From: an uncultured Peptococcaceae bacterium
Lineage (GTDB): Bacteria; Bacillota; Peptococcia; Peptococcales; Peptococcaceae
Length of the DNA: 64,000 nucleotides
Direction: 5' to 3'
Assembly: GCA_900552455.1 (NCBI GenBank)
Contig: URZX01000007.1
Span: 1 to 64,000, forward strand
Under the pieces are notes generated by a model that ran no database searches, was not told the DNA's origin, and saw nothing but the letters and a program-made list of their open reading frames with translations. Shown here in pieces: positions 33,463 through 44,581 of this stretch. The position numbers were made by a program, and so were the translations under genes. Position 1 is the first letter of the stretch. Each line of letters starts with the position of its first letter.

Positions 33463-34125
33463 TTACTCCTGCGCTGCCAGGCAGGCGGCGAGCAGCTTGC
33501 TTGCGCCGATGCGCGTGGCGCCGAGGCGCAGGTATTGCTCCGCGTCCTCAATGGTGCGGATACCGCCGCTCGCCTTGAGCTGGATCTCCGGGCGCTTGGC
33601 CTGCATGATCAGCGCGGCAGCGTGGACGCTGGCGCCGGGGTAGCCAAAGCCGGTGCTGGTTTTGTAAAAGTCGATGTCCAGCTGGTTCAGCGCCTGCACG
33701 GTGCCGAGGATCTCCTCATCTGTGAGGGCGCCGGTCTCGAGGATGACCTTGATCTTTCCGCCGGCAGGCCGCTCGGCCAGCACGGCAGCCACCTCCCGCT
33801 GCACGGCGCTGTAGTCGCCGGCCTTGATGCGCCCCAGGGCGAGGACCATATCCACCTCGCTGGCGCCATCGGCAAAGGCCAGGCGCGCTGCCGCAGCCTT
33901 GACCGCCGCCGGCTCGCAGCCCTGGGGAAAGCCCACCACCGTGCAGATCGGCACACCGCCGGGAAAATGCGCCGCCAAGGCTTTCACATAGCAGGGCTGC
34001 ACACAGAGGCTGGCAATGCCTGTGCCCTGAGCAGCGGCGGCAAAAGCGAGGATCTCCTCCTCGGTGGCGCAGGGATCGAGGTTGGTATGGTCAATGGCCT
34101 GGATGATCTTACGGATGTCCATCAC
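33463..34125 (-). CDS. deoC: Deoxyribose-phosphate aldolase
   Basis: 220 residues, standard length. Class I aldolase TIM barrel with IDHTNLDPCATEEEI at the N-terminus, the Schiff-base lysine in KVILETGAL (strand 6), and the second lysine in FYKTSTGFGYPGA. It splits 2-deoxyribose-5-phosphate to acetaldehyde and glyceraldehyde-3-phosphate for nucleoside salvage. The start is GTG 34125 or ATG 34122, both overlapping the gatB stop. Its position behind gatB is unrelated in function and reflects operon packing. Confidence 0.94.
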   Translation of the reverse strand: MMDIRKIIQAIDHTNLDPCATEEEILAFAAAAQGTGIASLCVQPCYVKALAAHFPGGVPICTVVGFPQGCEPAAVKAAAARLAFADGASEVDMVLALGRIKAGDYSAVQREVAAVLAERPAGGKIKVILETGALTDEEILGTVQALNQLDIDFYKTSTGFGYPGASVHAAALIMQAKRPEIQLKASGGIRTIEDAEQYLRLGATRIGASKLLAACLAAQE

Positions 34126-35564
34126 ATCTTCTCCAGCAGCTCGACGATCATCTGGTTGACAACGCCTGGGTTGGCCTGGCCTTTGGTGGCCTTCATCACC
34201 TGGCCAACAAAGAAGCCGAGGGCTTTTTTCTTGCCAGCTTTATAATCAGCGACGGATTTTGGATTGTTGTCGATGATCTCCTGAATCATTGGCGCCAGGG
34301 AATCGCTGTCAGAGATCTGCTGCAGGCCTTCCTCTTCGATGATGGCGGCTGGGTCGCGGTTTTCGTCGAAGGCTTTCATAAAGACGTCCTTGGCGATCTT
34401 ACCGGAAATGTCTCCGCTCTTGATACGCGAGAGGAGCTGCACAAGACGTTCCGGTGTGAAGCCGCTTTCAGCGAGGTTTTTGCCAGAGGCGTTGAGCTTG
34501 GCCTGGACATCACCGACAAGCCAGTTGCTGATCATTTGCGGCTCGTCGATAAGCGCTTTGGCGGCGTCGTAGAAATCCGCCAGGGCGATGTCCTGAGTGA
34601 TGATGGCAGCTTCCTTTGGCCCGATGCCATCGGCAGCGAGGCGGGCGCGGCGGGCGCGGGGCAGCTCTGGCAGGCTTTCCTTCATGCTCTGGATCCACTC
34701 ATCAGTGAGCACGATCGGCGGCAGGTCTGGCTCTGGGAAGTAGCGGTATTCGTCGGCTTCCTCCTTGCTGCGCAGGGAGAAGGTCATGCCCTGGGCGTCG
34801 TCCCAGGTGCGGGTTTCGAGGCGAACCTTTTCGCCGTCCTCGAGAAGCTCTGTCTGGCGCTCGATCTCATACTCGATGGCGCGCTCCACGGCGCGGAAGC
34901 TGTTGAGGTTTTTGATCTCGGCGCGGGTACCGAATTTCTCCTCGCCGACTGGGCGCAGGGAGATGTTGACATCGCAGCGCAGCGAGCCTTCCTCCATCTT
35001 GGCGTCGCTGACGCCGGTGTAGACAATGATGGCGCGCAGCTCTTCGAGATAAGCGCGGGCGTCGGCGGCGCTGCGCATGTCAGGCTCGCTGACGATCTCG
35101 ATCAACGGCACGCCGGCGCGGTTGTAGTCTGCCAGTGAAGAGTTCGACGTGGTGATCGTGGCGCCCTGGTGCACAAGCTTGCCAGCGTCCTCTTCCATGT
35201 GGATGCGGGTGAGGCCGATGCGCTTGTCCTCACCGTCCACGGTGATCTCGACATAGCCGTGCTCAGCGATCGGCAGATCGTACTGGGAGATCTGGTAGGC
35301 CTTGGTGAGGTCCGGGTAGAAATAATTCTTGCGGTCGAACTTGCTGAACTTCGCAATCGTGCAGTTGGTGGCCACCCCGGCCTTGACGGCGTATTCCAGC
35401 ACCTTTTTGTTCAAGACAGGCAGCGTCCCCGGCAGGCCGAGGCAGACTGGGCAAACGTGGCTGTTTGGCGCGCCGCCAAAGGCCGTGGAGCAGTTGCAGA
35501 AGATTTTCGTATCGGTTTTTAATTCAACATGGACTTCAAGCCCAATGACTGGTTCGTATCTCAT
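34122..35564 (-). CDS. gatB: Asp/Glu-tRNA amidotransferase subunit B
   Basis: 480 residues. IGLEVHVELKTDTKIFCNC and CPVCLGLPGTLPVLN are the invariant N-terminal GatB motifs with the zinc cysteines; the C-terminal YqeY-like tRNA-binding tail runs from about 400. It phosphorylates and transfers ammonia to Glu-tRNA(Gln) or Asp-tRNA(Asn). The ATG overlaps the gatA stop (ATGA). Confidence 0.97.
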   Translation of the reverse strand: MRYEPVIGLEVHVELKTDTKIFCNCSTAFGGAPNSHVCPVCLGLPGTLPVLNKKVLEYAVKAGVATNCTIAKFSKFDRKNYFYPDLTKAYQISQYDLPIAEHGYVEITVDGEDKRIGLTRIHMEEDAGKLVHQGATITTSNSSLADYNRAGVPLIEIVSEPDMRSAADARAYLEELRAIIVYTGVSDAKMEEGSLRCDVNISLRPVGEEKFGTRAEIKNLNSFRAVERAIEYEIERQTELLEDGEKVRLETRTWDDAQGMTFSLRSKEEADEYRYFPEPDLPPIVLTDEWIQSMKESLPELPRARRARLAADGIGPKEAAIITQDIALADFYDAAKALIDEPQMISNWLVGDVQAKLNASGKNLAESGFTPERLVQLLSRIKSGDISGKIAKDVFMKAFDENRDPAAIIEEEGLQQISDSDSLAPMIQEIIDNNPKSVADYKAGKKKALGFFVGQVMKATKGQANPGVVNQMIVELLEKM

Positions 35565-36982
35565 TGTTCCGCCTCTCTTTCGATAACCTCGGCAACCTGC
35601 AACAGCAGCGCTTCGTCAAATGCGCGGCCGATGAGCTGGATGCCGATCGGCAGATTCTCTTCGTCGTACCCGAATGGCACAGAGATCGCCGGCAGCCCAG
35701 CCAGGTTGGACGTGACGGTGCAGATGTCCTGCTTGTAGGTGGAAACGGCGTCCACCTGGGCGCCGATCTTTGGCGCGGTGACGACAGACGCCGGCGTCAG
35801 CAGGCAGTCGTAGCTTGCGAAGGCGCGCTTGAAATCGTCCTGGATGAGATGGCGCACCTTCAGCGCCTTGAGATAGTAGGCGTCGTAGTAGCCAGCGCTG
35901 AGGGCGTAGGTACCGAGCATGATGCGGCGCTTCACTTCGTCGCCAAAGCCCTGCTGGCGCGTTTTCTTGAACATGGTGATCATGTCGTCGGCTTGTTCGC
36001 GCAGACCGTAGCGCACGCCGTCGTAGCGGGCGAGATTGGAGCTGGCTTCTGCCGGGGCGATCAGGTAGTAAGCCGGGATGGCGTAGTTCGTCGTCGGCAG
36101 GCTGCAATCCTCGCAGATCGCGCCCTGCGCTTCCAGCAGCGCGCGCACGCGGGCGATGCTTTCTCTGATCGCAGGCTGCACCCCTTCGCCGAGGTATTCC
36201 TGCGGCACACCGATCTTCAGGCCCTGGATGCTCTTGCCGAGCAGACGCGTGTAGTCCTCATGCGCCACATTGGCCGAGGTGGAATCGCGGTGGTCGTAGC
36301 CAGCGATGGCATTCATCACCAGCGCGGCATCGCGCACGTCGTTCGTCAGCGGGCCGATCTGGTCCAACGACGAGGCGAAGGCGATGAGGCCGTAGCGGCT
36401 GACAGCGCCGTAGGTTGGCTTCAGCCCGACAATGCCGCAGAAAGCCGCCGGCTGGCGGATCGAGCCACCGGTGTCGCTGCCCAGCGCATACACCGCCTCC
36501 CCGGCAGCCACAGCCGCCGCCGAGCCGCCGCTGGAGCCGCCTGGCACACAATCGTGGTTGACAGGGTTCAGCGTTGGGCCAAAGTAGGACGTTTCCGTCG
36601 TCGAGCCCATGGCAAATTCGTCCATGTTCGTCTTGCCCAGGATGATCGCACCGGCTGCCGCCAGCTTTTCAACCACGCAGGCGTCGTACTGCGGCACAAA
36701 ATTCTCCAGCATGTGGCTGGCGCAGGTCGTGCGCAGCCCTTCCGTGCAGATGTTGTCCTTCACTGCCATCGGAATGCCCTCAAGCATACCGATCTCCTCA
36801 CCGCGGGCAAGCTTCGCATCGACGGCATCGGCAGCCGCCAGCGCCGCCTCCGCGCTCAGCGTGATGTAGGCGTTGATCTCTGGATCGATCTTGGCAAGAT
36901 AAGCCTCCGTCAGCGCGCGGGATGTCGTTTCCCCACTGACAAGGGCGTCGTGCAATGCGTGAATGGTGTTGCGTTCTGACAA
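35561..36982 (-). CDS. gatA: Asp/Glu-tRNA amidotransferase subunit A
   Basis: 473 residues from TTG 36982, which stands eight bases after AAGGAGG; no ATG is suitably placed. The amidase signature is complete: Lys in MAVKDNICTEG and the cis-Ser/Ser pair in PGGSSGGSAAAVAAG. It releases ammonia from glutamine and channels it to GatB. A GatCAB operon implies that this organism makes Gln-tRNA (and perhaps Asn-tRNA) indirectly. Confidence 0.97.
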   Translation of the reverse strand: MSERNTIHALHDALVSGETTSRALTEAYLAKIDPEINAYITLSAEAALAAADAVDAKLARGEEIGMLEGIPMAVKDNICTEGLRTTCASHMLENFVPQYDACVVEKLAAAGAIILGKTNMDEFAMGSTTETSYFGPTLNPVNHDCVPGGSSGGSAAAVAAGEAVYALGSDTGGSIRQPAAFCGIVGLKPTYGAVSRYGLIAFASSLDQIGPLTNDVRDAALVMNAIAGYDHRDSTSANVAHEDYTRLLGKSIQGLKIGVPQEYLGEGVQPAIRESIARVRALLEAQGAICEDCSLPTTNYAIPAYYLIAPAEASSNLARYDGVRYGLREQADDMITMFKKTRQQGFGDEVKRRIMLGTYALSAGYYDAYYLKALKVRHLIQDDFKRAFASYDCLLTPASVVTAPKIGAQVDAVSTYKQDICTVTSNLAGLPAISVPFGYDEENLPIGIQLIGRAFDEALLLQVAEVIEREAEQ

Positions 36983-36995
36983 AATCTTTCCCTCC

Positions 36996-37277
36996 TTACA
37001 CAATCTTTGGCACCTGGAACATGTTCTCGTTTTCCTCCGGCGCATTCGCCAGCACCTTTTCGGCGCCCATGCTTTCGTGCACCGTGTCCTCGCGGAAAAC
37101 ATTCTCGATGTCCATGACATGGTTCAGCGGAGCCACGCCTTCTGTGTCGATCTCGCTCAGGCTGTCCATCATTTCGATGATCGACTGCAGCTGAGCAAAC
37201 TGCTCCGTCAGCTCTTCTTCAGTAAATTCGAGTCGGCTCAAATGCGCGACACGTTCTACAGCTTCTCTTGTAAGCAT
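36996..37277 (-). CDS. gatC: Asp/Glu-tRNA amidotransferase subunit C
   Basis: 93 residues from ATG 37277 behind AAGGAG. The small scaffold subunit: N-terminal helix VERVAHLSRLEFTEEEL and the DSLSEIDTEGVAPLNHV segment that wraps around GatA. It starts one base after the ligA stop; gatA follows 13 bp on. Needed for proper folding of GatA. Confidence 0.95.
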   Translation of the reverse strand: MLTREAVERVAHLSRLEFTEEELTEQFAQLQSIIEMMDSLSEIDTEGVAPLNHVMDIENVFREDTVHESMGAEKVLANAPEENENMFQVPKIV

Positions 37278-37278
37278 C

Positions 37279-39312
<2,034 letters not shown>

Positions 39313-39321
39313 CTAACCTCA

Positions 39322-39351
39322 ATTATACCGGAAATGCCGCCATTTGTGCAA
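39322..39351 (-). promoter_or_regulatory. ligA operon promoter
   Basis: Minus strand TTGCAC (39351-39346), an 18-nt spacer and a consensus TATAAT (39327-39322); start point near 39315. Confidence 0.65.
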
Positions 39352-39382
39352 GCGCTTTAGGCCAGAACAAACCTAAGCACAG

Positions 39383-39411
39383 AAAAAAATCCGCCGCAAA
39401 TTGCGACGGAT
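39383..39411 (-). terminator. Terminator of the SLC13-type gene
   Basis: ATCCGTCGCAA and TTGCGGCGGAT on the minus strand form an 11-bp stem with one mismatch, followed by TTTTTTT. Eight bases after the stop codon. Confidence 0.8.
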
Positions 39412-39419
39412 GATAAATT

Positions 39420-40856
39420 TTAAAGGAGTGCGGATCCCAGTGGAATACCAATAACTGCCAGCACGATGATAACAGCAACGACAGATAGGATTGCTTGAAT
39501 ATAAGCCTGTTTGACGTTAATCCATTCCGTGTTCCCGAAGACAAGACCGGCACGGGAGCTTGCGCCTGGGGTGCAGAGCGCAGCGGTGAGGCCGAAGATC
39601 AGGAAAGCAGCAACGAGCGTTGGATTTGCGCCAACCATACCAGCGATGGTGCAGAAGATTGGCGTCATGACAACGAGGAGAATGGTGTTGTTCATGAACT
39701 GTGTCAACACACAGGCCAGAATGATCGTGAACACGTACATGACAACTGGGCCCTGGCCAGCGAGAACTGGTTTCAAAATGCCCATAATGGTTTTGGTGAA
39801 GCCGGTGTCGCTCGACATCAATGCATCACCGAGCGGACCAACGGCTGTCAGCAGAATAACCATGTTCCATGGAATGGCTTTTTTGGCCATTTCAGGGAAA
39901 TCGAGGGCTGGCTTGCCATCAAAGTGAACAACACTGAGGACGACGAGAATCAGCATGACAACGCCGGTAGCGCTCTGCGCGGAAAGCATGGTATTGAGCA
40001 GACCATCCGGCAGCACACTTGGAATGTACAGCGCGAGCAGTACGAAGATCAACAGCACTGCACCAAGCTTCTGCTGTTTGGTGACATGAATCTCTTTGGC
40101 AAGACCAGTATAGTCTTTATCCTTCAAGGCGCTTAAATCGAGTCGGCAGAACAACTTTGCAAAGAGCATGAACAAAAGCATGCTGCCAAGAGAAATGACG
40201 ATCATAAAGCAGCTGTAAGGCAGGAAGTCGACGCCTTCACCGGTAACGGAGCTGAGCCCTTTGACACCAACGAGAGACCATGGCGACCAAGGCTTGATGG
40301 TCATACCCATGATGCTAACATAAGCCACACCAATGAGAATGAAGCTTGCTTCCTTACTTTTCTTGGCAAATCCCATATCTGCGAGCATGCTGTAGCAGAT
40401 CCCCCACATCAGGAAGATGGTTGCATAGATCCCAACGAAGGAGCCGCAGATCAGAGTGACCAAAAACAGCATAAAGATGAAAAGATAAGGCTTTCCTTTA
40501 AGCACTTTTCGGCTCAGGAGCCAGTTTGCCATCGACTTAGTGAGACCGATGTCTTCCAGCCACTGGGTAAAAATCGAGAAGAAAATAATCAGTAAGATAA
40601 TTTCAGAGCCAAAGCCGGAGCCAACAACTTCTTTCGCTGTGCCCATGCCAGCAAGAACAAGGAAGAGCATCGCGAGAAAGCTTGGAACAATCAAGCCGGC
40701 AAAAATCCAGCCCCAGATCGCTCCGACAAAGATCATCACTACACGAACACCATATTCTGTCAGCGCGCCGCCAGTTGGCAGCAGCCAGCCGCTGCACATC
40801 AACAGAAAGGTGATCGCAAGATGCACCCATTGGGATTTTTTCGCAGTTTCCGCCAT
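39420..40856 (-). CDS. SLC13/DASS-type anion:Na+ symporter
   Basis: 478 residues with about 12-13 hydrophobic segments. The pattern (WLLPTGGALTEYGVRVVMIF, then GSGFGSEIILLIIFFSIFTQWLEDIGLTKS, and MNNTILLVVMTPIFCTIAG near the end) is that of divalent-anion symporters and ArsB/NhaD-superfamily permeases. Dicarboxylates or sulfate are the usual cargo. Its base composition is slightly lower in GC than its neighbours. Monocistronic, with a palindrome-rich 205-bp upstream region. Confidence 0.85.
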   Translation of the reverse strand: MAETAKKSQWVHLAITFLLMCSGWLLPTGGALTEYGVRVVMIFVGAIWGWIFAGLIVPSFLAMLFLVLAGMGTAKEVVGSGFGSEIILLIIFFSIFTQWLEDIGLTKSMANWLLSRKVLKGKPYLFIFMLFLVTLICGSFVGIYATIFLMWGICYSMLADMGFAKKSKEASFILIGVAYVSIMGMTIKPWSPWSLVGVKGLSSVTGEGVDFLPYSCFMIVISLGSMLLFMLFAKLFCRLDLSALKDKDYTGLAKEIHVTKQQKLGAVLLIFVLLALYIPSVLPDGLLNTMLSAQSATGVVMLILVVLSVVHFDGKPALDFPEMAKKAIPWNMVILLTAVGPLGDALMSSDTGFTKTIMGILKPVLAGQGPVVMYVFTIILACVLTQFMNNTILLVVMTPIFCTIAGMVGANPTLVAAFLIFGLTAALCTPGASSRAGLVFGNTEWINVKQAYIQAILSVVAVIIVLAVIGIPLGSALL

Positions 40857-40945
40857 AACACATATCCCCTTTACGAGCTCCGATCCTGCGGATGAACCGA
40901 AGCATTGAACTTATGATTATGATAACGCGGATTGATGGGATAGTC

Positions 40946-40961
40946 TGTTGTGGCCACAACA
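40946..40961. promoter_or_regulatory. 16-bp perfect palindrome upstream of the SLC13-type gene
   Basis: TGTTGTGGCCACAACA, followed by the 8-bp palindrome CACATGTG at 40960-40967. About 90 bp before the transporter start, it is well placed to bind a dimeric regulator. The identity of the regulator is unknown. Confidence 0.6.
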
Positions 40962-41020
40962 CATGTGCATCAGATTTTATCGTAGGAATAAATCCTTACA
41001 ATCAACACTGTCTTGCATAC

Positions 41021-41055
41021 AAAAAAACCGGACGCACCAACAGGCACATCCGGAT
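41021..41055 (-). terminator. rplS terminator
   Basis: On the minus strand CCGGATGTGC pairs with GCGTCCGG and neighbours, including wobble pairs, followed by TTTTTTT. Nine bases past the rplS stop. Confidence 0.8.
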
Positions 41056-41061
41056 TTTCGA

Positions 41062-41406
41062 TTAGCGATGGATTTCTTTGATACGAGCAGCCTTGCCGTA
41101 ACGATCGCGCATGTAGTAGAGCTTCGCACGACGTACACGCCCCTGGCGAACAACCTTGATGGAAGCCACACGTGGGGAATGGATAGGGAAGATACGTTCA
41201 CTGGTAACGCCGTAAGCAGTACGACGAACCGTGAAGGTTTCCGTCAGGCCCTTGCCAACACGTTTGATGACAACGCCTTCGTATGCCTGCAGACGTTCTC
41301 TGTTCCCTTCGACGACCTTTACTTCGATGCGAACAGTGTCGCCAGGACGAAATTCAGGAACGTCGGTCTTCATTTGTGCTTCTTCGATCTGTTTGATGAT
41401 ATCCAT
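41062..41406 (-). CDS. rplS: Ribosomal protein L19
   Basis: 114 residues from ATG 41406 behind GAAAGGAG. Typical L19 sequence: [34 protein letters not shown], and the basic end [20 protein letters not shown]. It sits at the 30S-50S interface. Usually it follows rpsP-rimM-trmD; here it stands alone downstream of a tRNA operon and is followed by its own terminator. Confidence 0.97.
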   Translation of the reverse strand: MDIIKQIEEAQMKTDVPEFRPGDTVRIEVKVVEGNRERLQAYEGVVIKRVGKGLTETFTVRRTAYGVTSERIFPIHSPRVASIKVVRQGRVRRAKLYYMRDRYGKAARIKEIHR

Positions 41407-41481
41407 GTGCTTTCTCCTTTCATCTTGCAGACGTTCGTAACCGCCAGCGCAGCCAACGGACAGCGGACCATCCTGATACAT

Positions 41482-41509
41482 AATAAAAGCCATTGCACCT
41501 CGCAATGGC
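41482..41509 (-). terminator. tRNA operon terminator
   Basis: GCCATTGC (41489-41496) pairs with 41502-41509 around a 5-nt loop; the minus strand continues TTTTATTATG. It begins three bases after the tRNA-Asp 3' end. Confidence 0.8.
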
Positions 41510-41511
41510 AA

Positions 41512-41585
41512 CGACGCAGATGGGTCTCGAACCCACGACCTCCAGCGTGACAGGCTGGCGCTCTAACCAACTGAGCTACTGCGCC
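41512..41585 (-). tRNA. tRNA-Asp(GTC)
   Basis: 74 nt. Acceptor GGCGCAG/CTGCGTC with one G-U pair and discriminator G, anticodon stem CCAGC/GCTGG around loop CTGTCAC giving anticodon GTC, T-arm GTGGG-TTCGAGA-CCCAT. CCA is not encoded. Two bases separate it from tRNA-Val. Confidence 0.97.
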
Positions 41586-41587
41586 AC

Positions 41588-41660
41588 TGGACAATGACGG
41601 GCTCGAACCGCCGACCCTCTGCTTGTAAGGCAGACGCTCTCCCAACTGAGCTAATTGTCC
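41588..41660 (-). tRNA. tRNA-Val(TAC)
   Basis: 73 nt. Acceptor GGACAAT/ATTGTCC with discriminator A, anticodon stem TCTGC/GCAGA around CTTACAA giving TAC, T-arm GGCGG-TTCGAGC-CCGTC. No encoded CCA. Its wobble uridine is the kind modified to methoxyuridine by the trmR/U32 pair encoded at 48.8-50.7 kb. Confidence 0.97.
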
Positions 41661-41684
41661 ATGTTGGCAAATATTCATTTGTCA

Positions 41685-41758
41685 TGACGAGTACGGGATT
41701 CGAACCCGTGAATGTCAGCGTGAAAGGCTGATGAGTTAAGCCGCTTCTCCAACTCGCC
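41685..41758 (-). tRNA. tRNA-Glu(TTC)
   Basis: 74 nt. Acceptor GGCGAGT/ACTCGTC, anticodon stem TCAGC/GCTGA around CTTTCAC giving TTC, T-arm CACGGG-TTCGAAT-CCCGT. No encoded CCA. First gene of the Glu-Val-Asp operon; in a GatCAB organism the discriminating GluRS may also charge tRNA-Gln. Confidence 0.97.
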
Positions 41759-41799
41759 ATAATATTCCGCCGTGCGATTTCTCTCTCGGCGACTTGCTA

Positions 41800-41829
41800 A
41801 TAATACCACACACAGTCGCCAATCGTCAA
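41800..41829 (-). promoter_or_regulatory. tRNA operon promoter
   Basis: Minus strand TTGACG (41829-41824), an 18-nt spacer and TATTAT (41805-41800), 42 bp before tRNA-Glu. Confidence 0.75.
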
Positions 41830-41861
41830 GCATATTTCGCAAAAAAGTTCACAGTTTCCTT

Positions 41862-41893
41862 CATAAAAATTGCCCCCGCTCGTAAGCGAGGGC
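41862..41893 (-). terminator. Terminator of ABC module 2
   Basis: Minus strand GCCCTCGCTTACGAGCGGGGGC folds into a 9-bp stem with one G-U pair, followed by AATTTTTAT. Confidence 0.8.
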
Positions 41894-41902
41894 AGAAAAG
41901 CC

Positions 41903-44581
41903 TCATTCCAGCACAGCTTGCCGCAGGATCTGCCTGCCGGCGAAGACCATCGTCCCCACACAGAGCAGAATGTTCACTGCTGCTACGCCGAAGAGCCAAC
42001 CCGGCGCGAGGGTCGCTGCCGGATGCAGGTACAGATAAACATGCTGCAGCAGGTAGAAAAGCAGCCGCTGCACAAGGGCGTAGCAGAGGATCGCCACCAG
42101 GCTCGTCGCGAGCCCGTAGCGCAGCCCCTCGCGGGCCAGCATCCGCAGAAAGCCGCTGTCGGTGATGCCCATCGCCCGCAGGATCGAAAATTCGCGGCGG
42201 CGTTCCGCAACGAGATAATGCATGCTGCTCACAATGTGGACCAGGCTGGCGACCAGGAGCACCGCAGCGATGCCGTAGAAGAACAGCATCTGCTGGCGCA
42301 GATAAAGCTCCTGCGCCGCGATCTGGCCGCTGTAATCGCGCACAACGCAGCCGGAGATCCCCGCCGTCGCGCGGCGCACAGCGTCGGCTACAGCCGCTGT
42401 ATCGGCGTCATCCGCAAGGATCACACTCACCGTCTGGTAGCCGCTTACGCCGAAATGCTTCTGCATCTGCTCCTGGGTCATGATGATATCGACGGTGCGT
42501 TCGCCGTCGTCGCCGATGGTGGTGTCCACCTTGCCGAGGGGCCGACTGACCAGCGCGCAGATAGGGAGCGCCGTCGTCTGGTAAGCGTCTGCCGGACCGT
42601 CGAACTGTAGCAGGGCCTCCTCCGCCTCCGGATCGCACGGCGTTTTCACGCTCAGACTGTCGCCGCAGCGGAGGGCGATGCCATCGCTGTTTCCCTGGCC
42701 ATCGACAAGAGTTTTGACAATAACGCTGTCCTCTCGGCGCATCGCGTCGGGATCGATGACTCCCTCAAGCAGATAGTCTCCAAGCTGCATGAGCATGGCG
42801 TCGTCGTAGCCGTAGATGTTGACCTTGAGCCGGTAGTCGTCCTCGCCAGTCTGCACGATCACGCCGCCATAGCGCGCCATGATCTCCGGATCCGGCGTAA
42901 AACCCGGCTCCCCTGCCGTTTCAGCATAATAGCTCGGCCAGCGAAAGCTGCCATCCTCCAGCGCGATCTCGCCGAGCATATAGCTGACTGGCAGCACAGC
43001 GCCGACGCCCTCCAGCTGCCGCAGCGAAGCGACAGTCTGCGCCGGGATCGTCTGCGCGAGCAGCCCGTTTTCGCTGACAAGCTGAATGTCCGAGCCGAGT
43101 CCGTCGTCCGCTGCAAAGACCAGCTCGTTGTTGATGCGCGTGTTCTCGATCACATACGTCGCACCGAGAAAGATCACGCTGCCCAGCGCCAGCGAAAGGA
43201 TGATGCTGGCAAAGGTACGCTTGCGCGCAAGCATGAAGCGCTTGGTGAGCACGCCGGTGAGGCTTGCGCGGTGCAGGCTGATGATCCTGCGGCTGCGCGG
43301 CACGCCGCCCTCTCCTGCTTGCAGCTGACGCAAACTGAAGCGCCGCATCTGCCGCACCAGGAGCGCGCTCGTGAGCACGAGCAGGAGCAGCAGAAAAACC
43401 GCCCCGCCGCCAATCAGCGACCAGTCGACGTGAAACGCGCCGGCATCCGGCAGATTGGTCGCTGCCAGCGTCTCGACATTCTCCGCCATATCCACGCCGC
43501 TGTGCAGACGTCCATCGTGCGCCACGAAGATGCGCCCGCTGTGCGCATAAATGAGCGACGCAACCCCATTGCCGAGCAGACAACCCAGGCTGTAGCCGTA
43601 GCAGAACACAACGCAAAGCTCGCAGAGCAGCAGCCGGAAAATGCCGCCGTCGGTCAGTCCCAGCGTCTGCAGCACGCTGTACTGCTGCTGGCGCCGGAGC
43701 ACGCTCACCTGAAACAGGCTGTAGATGATGAATCCGGCAAAAAGCGCCAGCGCCAAGAGCATCGCGCCCTCGGTCATCGCCTGGTTTTCGTTCAGCAGCC
43801 CCCAGACATAGGGCACGCCCAGACTCGGATCGCCCAGCGCGCCCACGATCTCGGCGAGCGTCAGCGAATAGCCGTCGCCGCCAACATAGCCCGAGAGGCC
43901 AATATTGCGCGCCACCAGGCTGCCGTCGATCTCGTATTGCGCGCAGAAAGCAGCGATCTGCTCGGCGACTGGGCGGGATTCGTCAAAATGCAAATAAACA
44001 AAGCTGCCGTTTTCACCATAATCCAACTCCGGCCCGACAAACACCTGCATAAAATCGCCCATCTGCTCGTTGAGCTTTTCCGGCATCTCCGCAACAATCC
44101 CTGAGAGGGTGAACGTCTCGCCATCTAGCGCTACTTCAGCGCCTAGCTCCGCCGGAACGCCAAGATTGCGCAGCGTCTGCGCATCCATCGCGATCTCGTC
44201 GTTATGCTCTGGCATTTTCCCGTCCAGCAGCGTGCGCCCCATGATCTCCATGTAGCCAACGTCCGCGCTCACATATTGGATCGAAAACGGCGCACTGATC
44301 CCTTTGCGCACCGTCTCGACGCCGTATTTTTCCAGCGTAAAGCCCTCGCCTTCTGGATTCGCAAGAAATTCCTCGAACCACGGCAGATCGCAGCGCAGCT
44401 CATAATGCCAATCGCCATATTCCGCACGGGCATTTTCCCTCGCTGCATCGCGTCCGCTTGAAAAAAGCGATCCCACGCCGGAAAACAGCGCCGCCGCCAA
44501 GAGAATTCCGACAAACAGCGCCAGCGTCTGCTTCTTTTCGCAGCGCAGCCAGGCCCACGCCAGCTTCCACGTTGCACTCAT
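41903..44581 (-). CDS. FtsX-type ABC transporter permease (module 2)
   Basis: 892 residues. One N-terminal span (about 17-40), a ~220-residue extracytoplasmic domain, a span block at about 265-410, a second large external domain, and a C-terminal three-span block ending near the stop. It shares the layout of the 795-residue permease of module 1 but little sequence, so the modules are old paralogues. It overlaps the ATPase gene by 4 bp. Likely cargo or signal: a cell-envelope peptide or lipoprotein; not provable here. Confidence 0.87.
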   Translation of the reverse strand: MSATWKLAWAWLRCEKKQTLALFVGILLAAALFSGVGSLFSSGRDAARENARAEYGDWHYELRCDLPWFEEFLANPEGEGFTLEKYGVETVRKGISAPFSIQYVSADVGYMEIMGRTLLDGKMPEHNDEIAMDAQTLRNLGVPAELGAEVALDGETFTLSGIVAEMPEKLNEQMGDFMQVFVGPELDYGENGSFVYLHFDESRPVAEQIAAFCAQYEIDGSLVARNIGLSGYVGGDGYSLTLAEIVGALGDPSLGVPYVWGLLNENQAMTEGAMLLALALFAGFIIYSLFQVSVLRRQQQYSVLQTLGLTDGGIFRLLLCELCVVFCYGYSLGCLLGNGVASLIYAHSGRIFVAHDGRLHSGVDMAENVETLAATNLPDAGAFHVDWSLIGGGAVFLLLLLVLTSALLVRQMRRFSLRQLQAGEGGVPRSRRIISLHRASLTGVLTKRFMLARKRTFASIILSLALGSVIFLGATYVIENTRINNELVFAADDGLGSDIQLVSENGLLAQTIPAQTVASLRQLEGVGAVLPVSYMLGEIALEDGSFRWPSYYAETAGEPGFTPDPEIMARYGGVIVQTGEDDYRLKVNIYGYDDAMLMQLGDYLLEGVIDPDAMRREDSVIVKTLVDGQGNSDGIALRCGDSLSVKTPCDPEAEEALLQFDGPADAYQTTALPICALVSRPLGKVDTTIGDDGERTVDIIMTQEQMQKHFGVSGYQTVSVILADDADTAAVADAVRRATAGISGCVVRDYSGQIAAQELYLRQQMLFFYGIAAVLLVASLVHIVSSMHYLVAERRREFSILRAMGITDSGFLRMLAREGLRYGLATSLVAILCYALVQRLLFYLLQHVYLYLHPAATLAPGWLFGVAAVNILLCVGTMVFAGRQILRQAVLE

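Noticed and set aside
36983..37120. N-terminal extension of GatA by 46 residues
   Set aside because: The extra residues read as frame-shifted gatC and show no GatA similarity. AAGGAGG plus TTG 36982 gives the canonical start.
41407..41480. L19 autoregulatory leader or riboswitch before rplS
   Set aside because: The 70-nt leader shows no stable conserved fold I can recognise.
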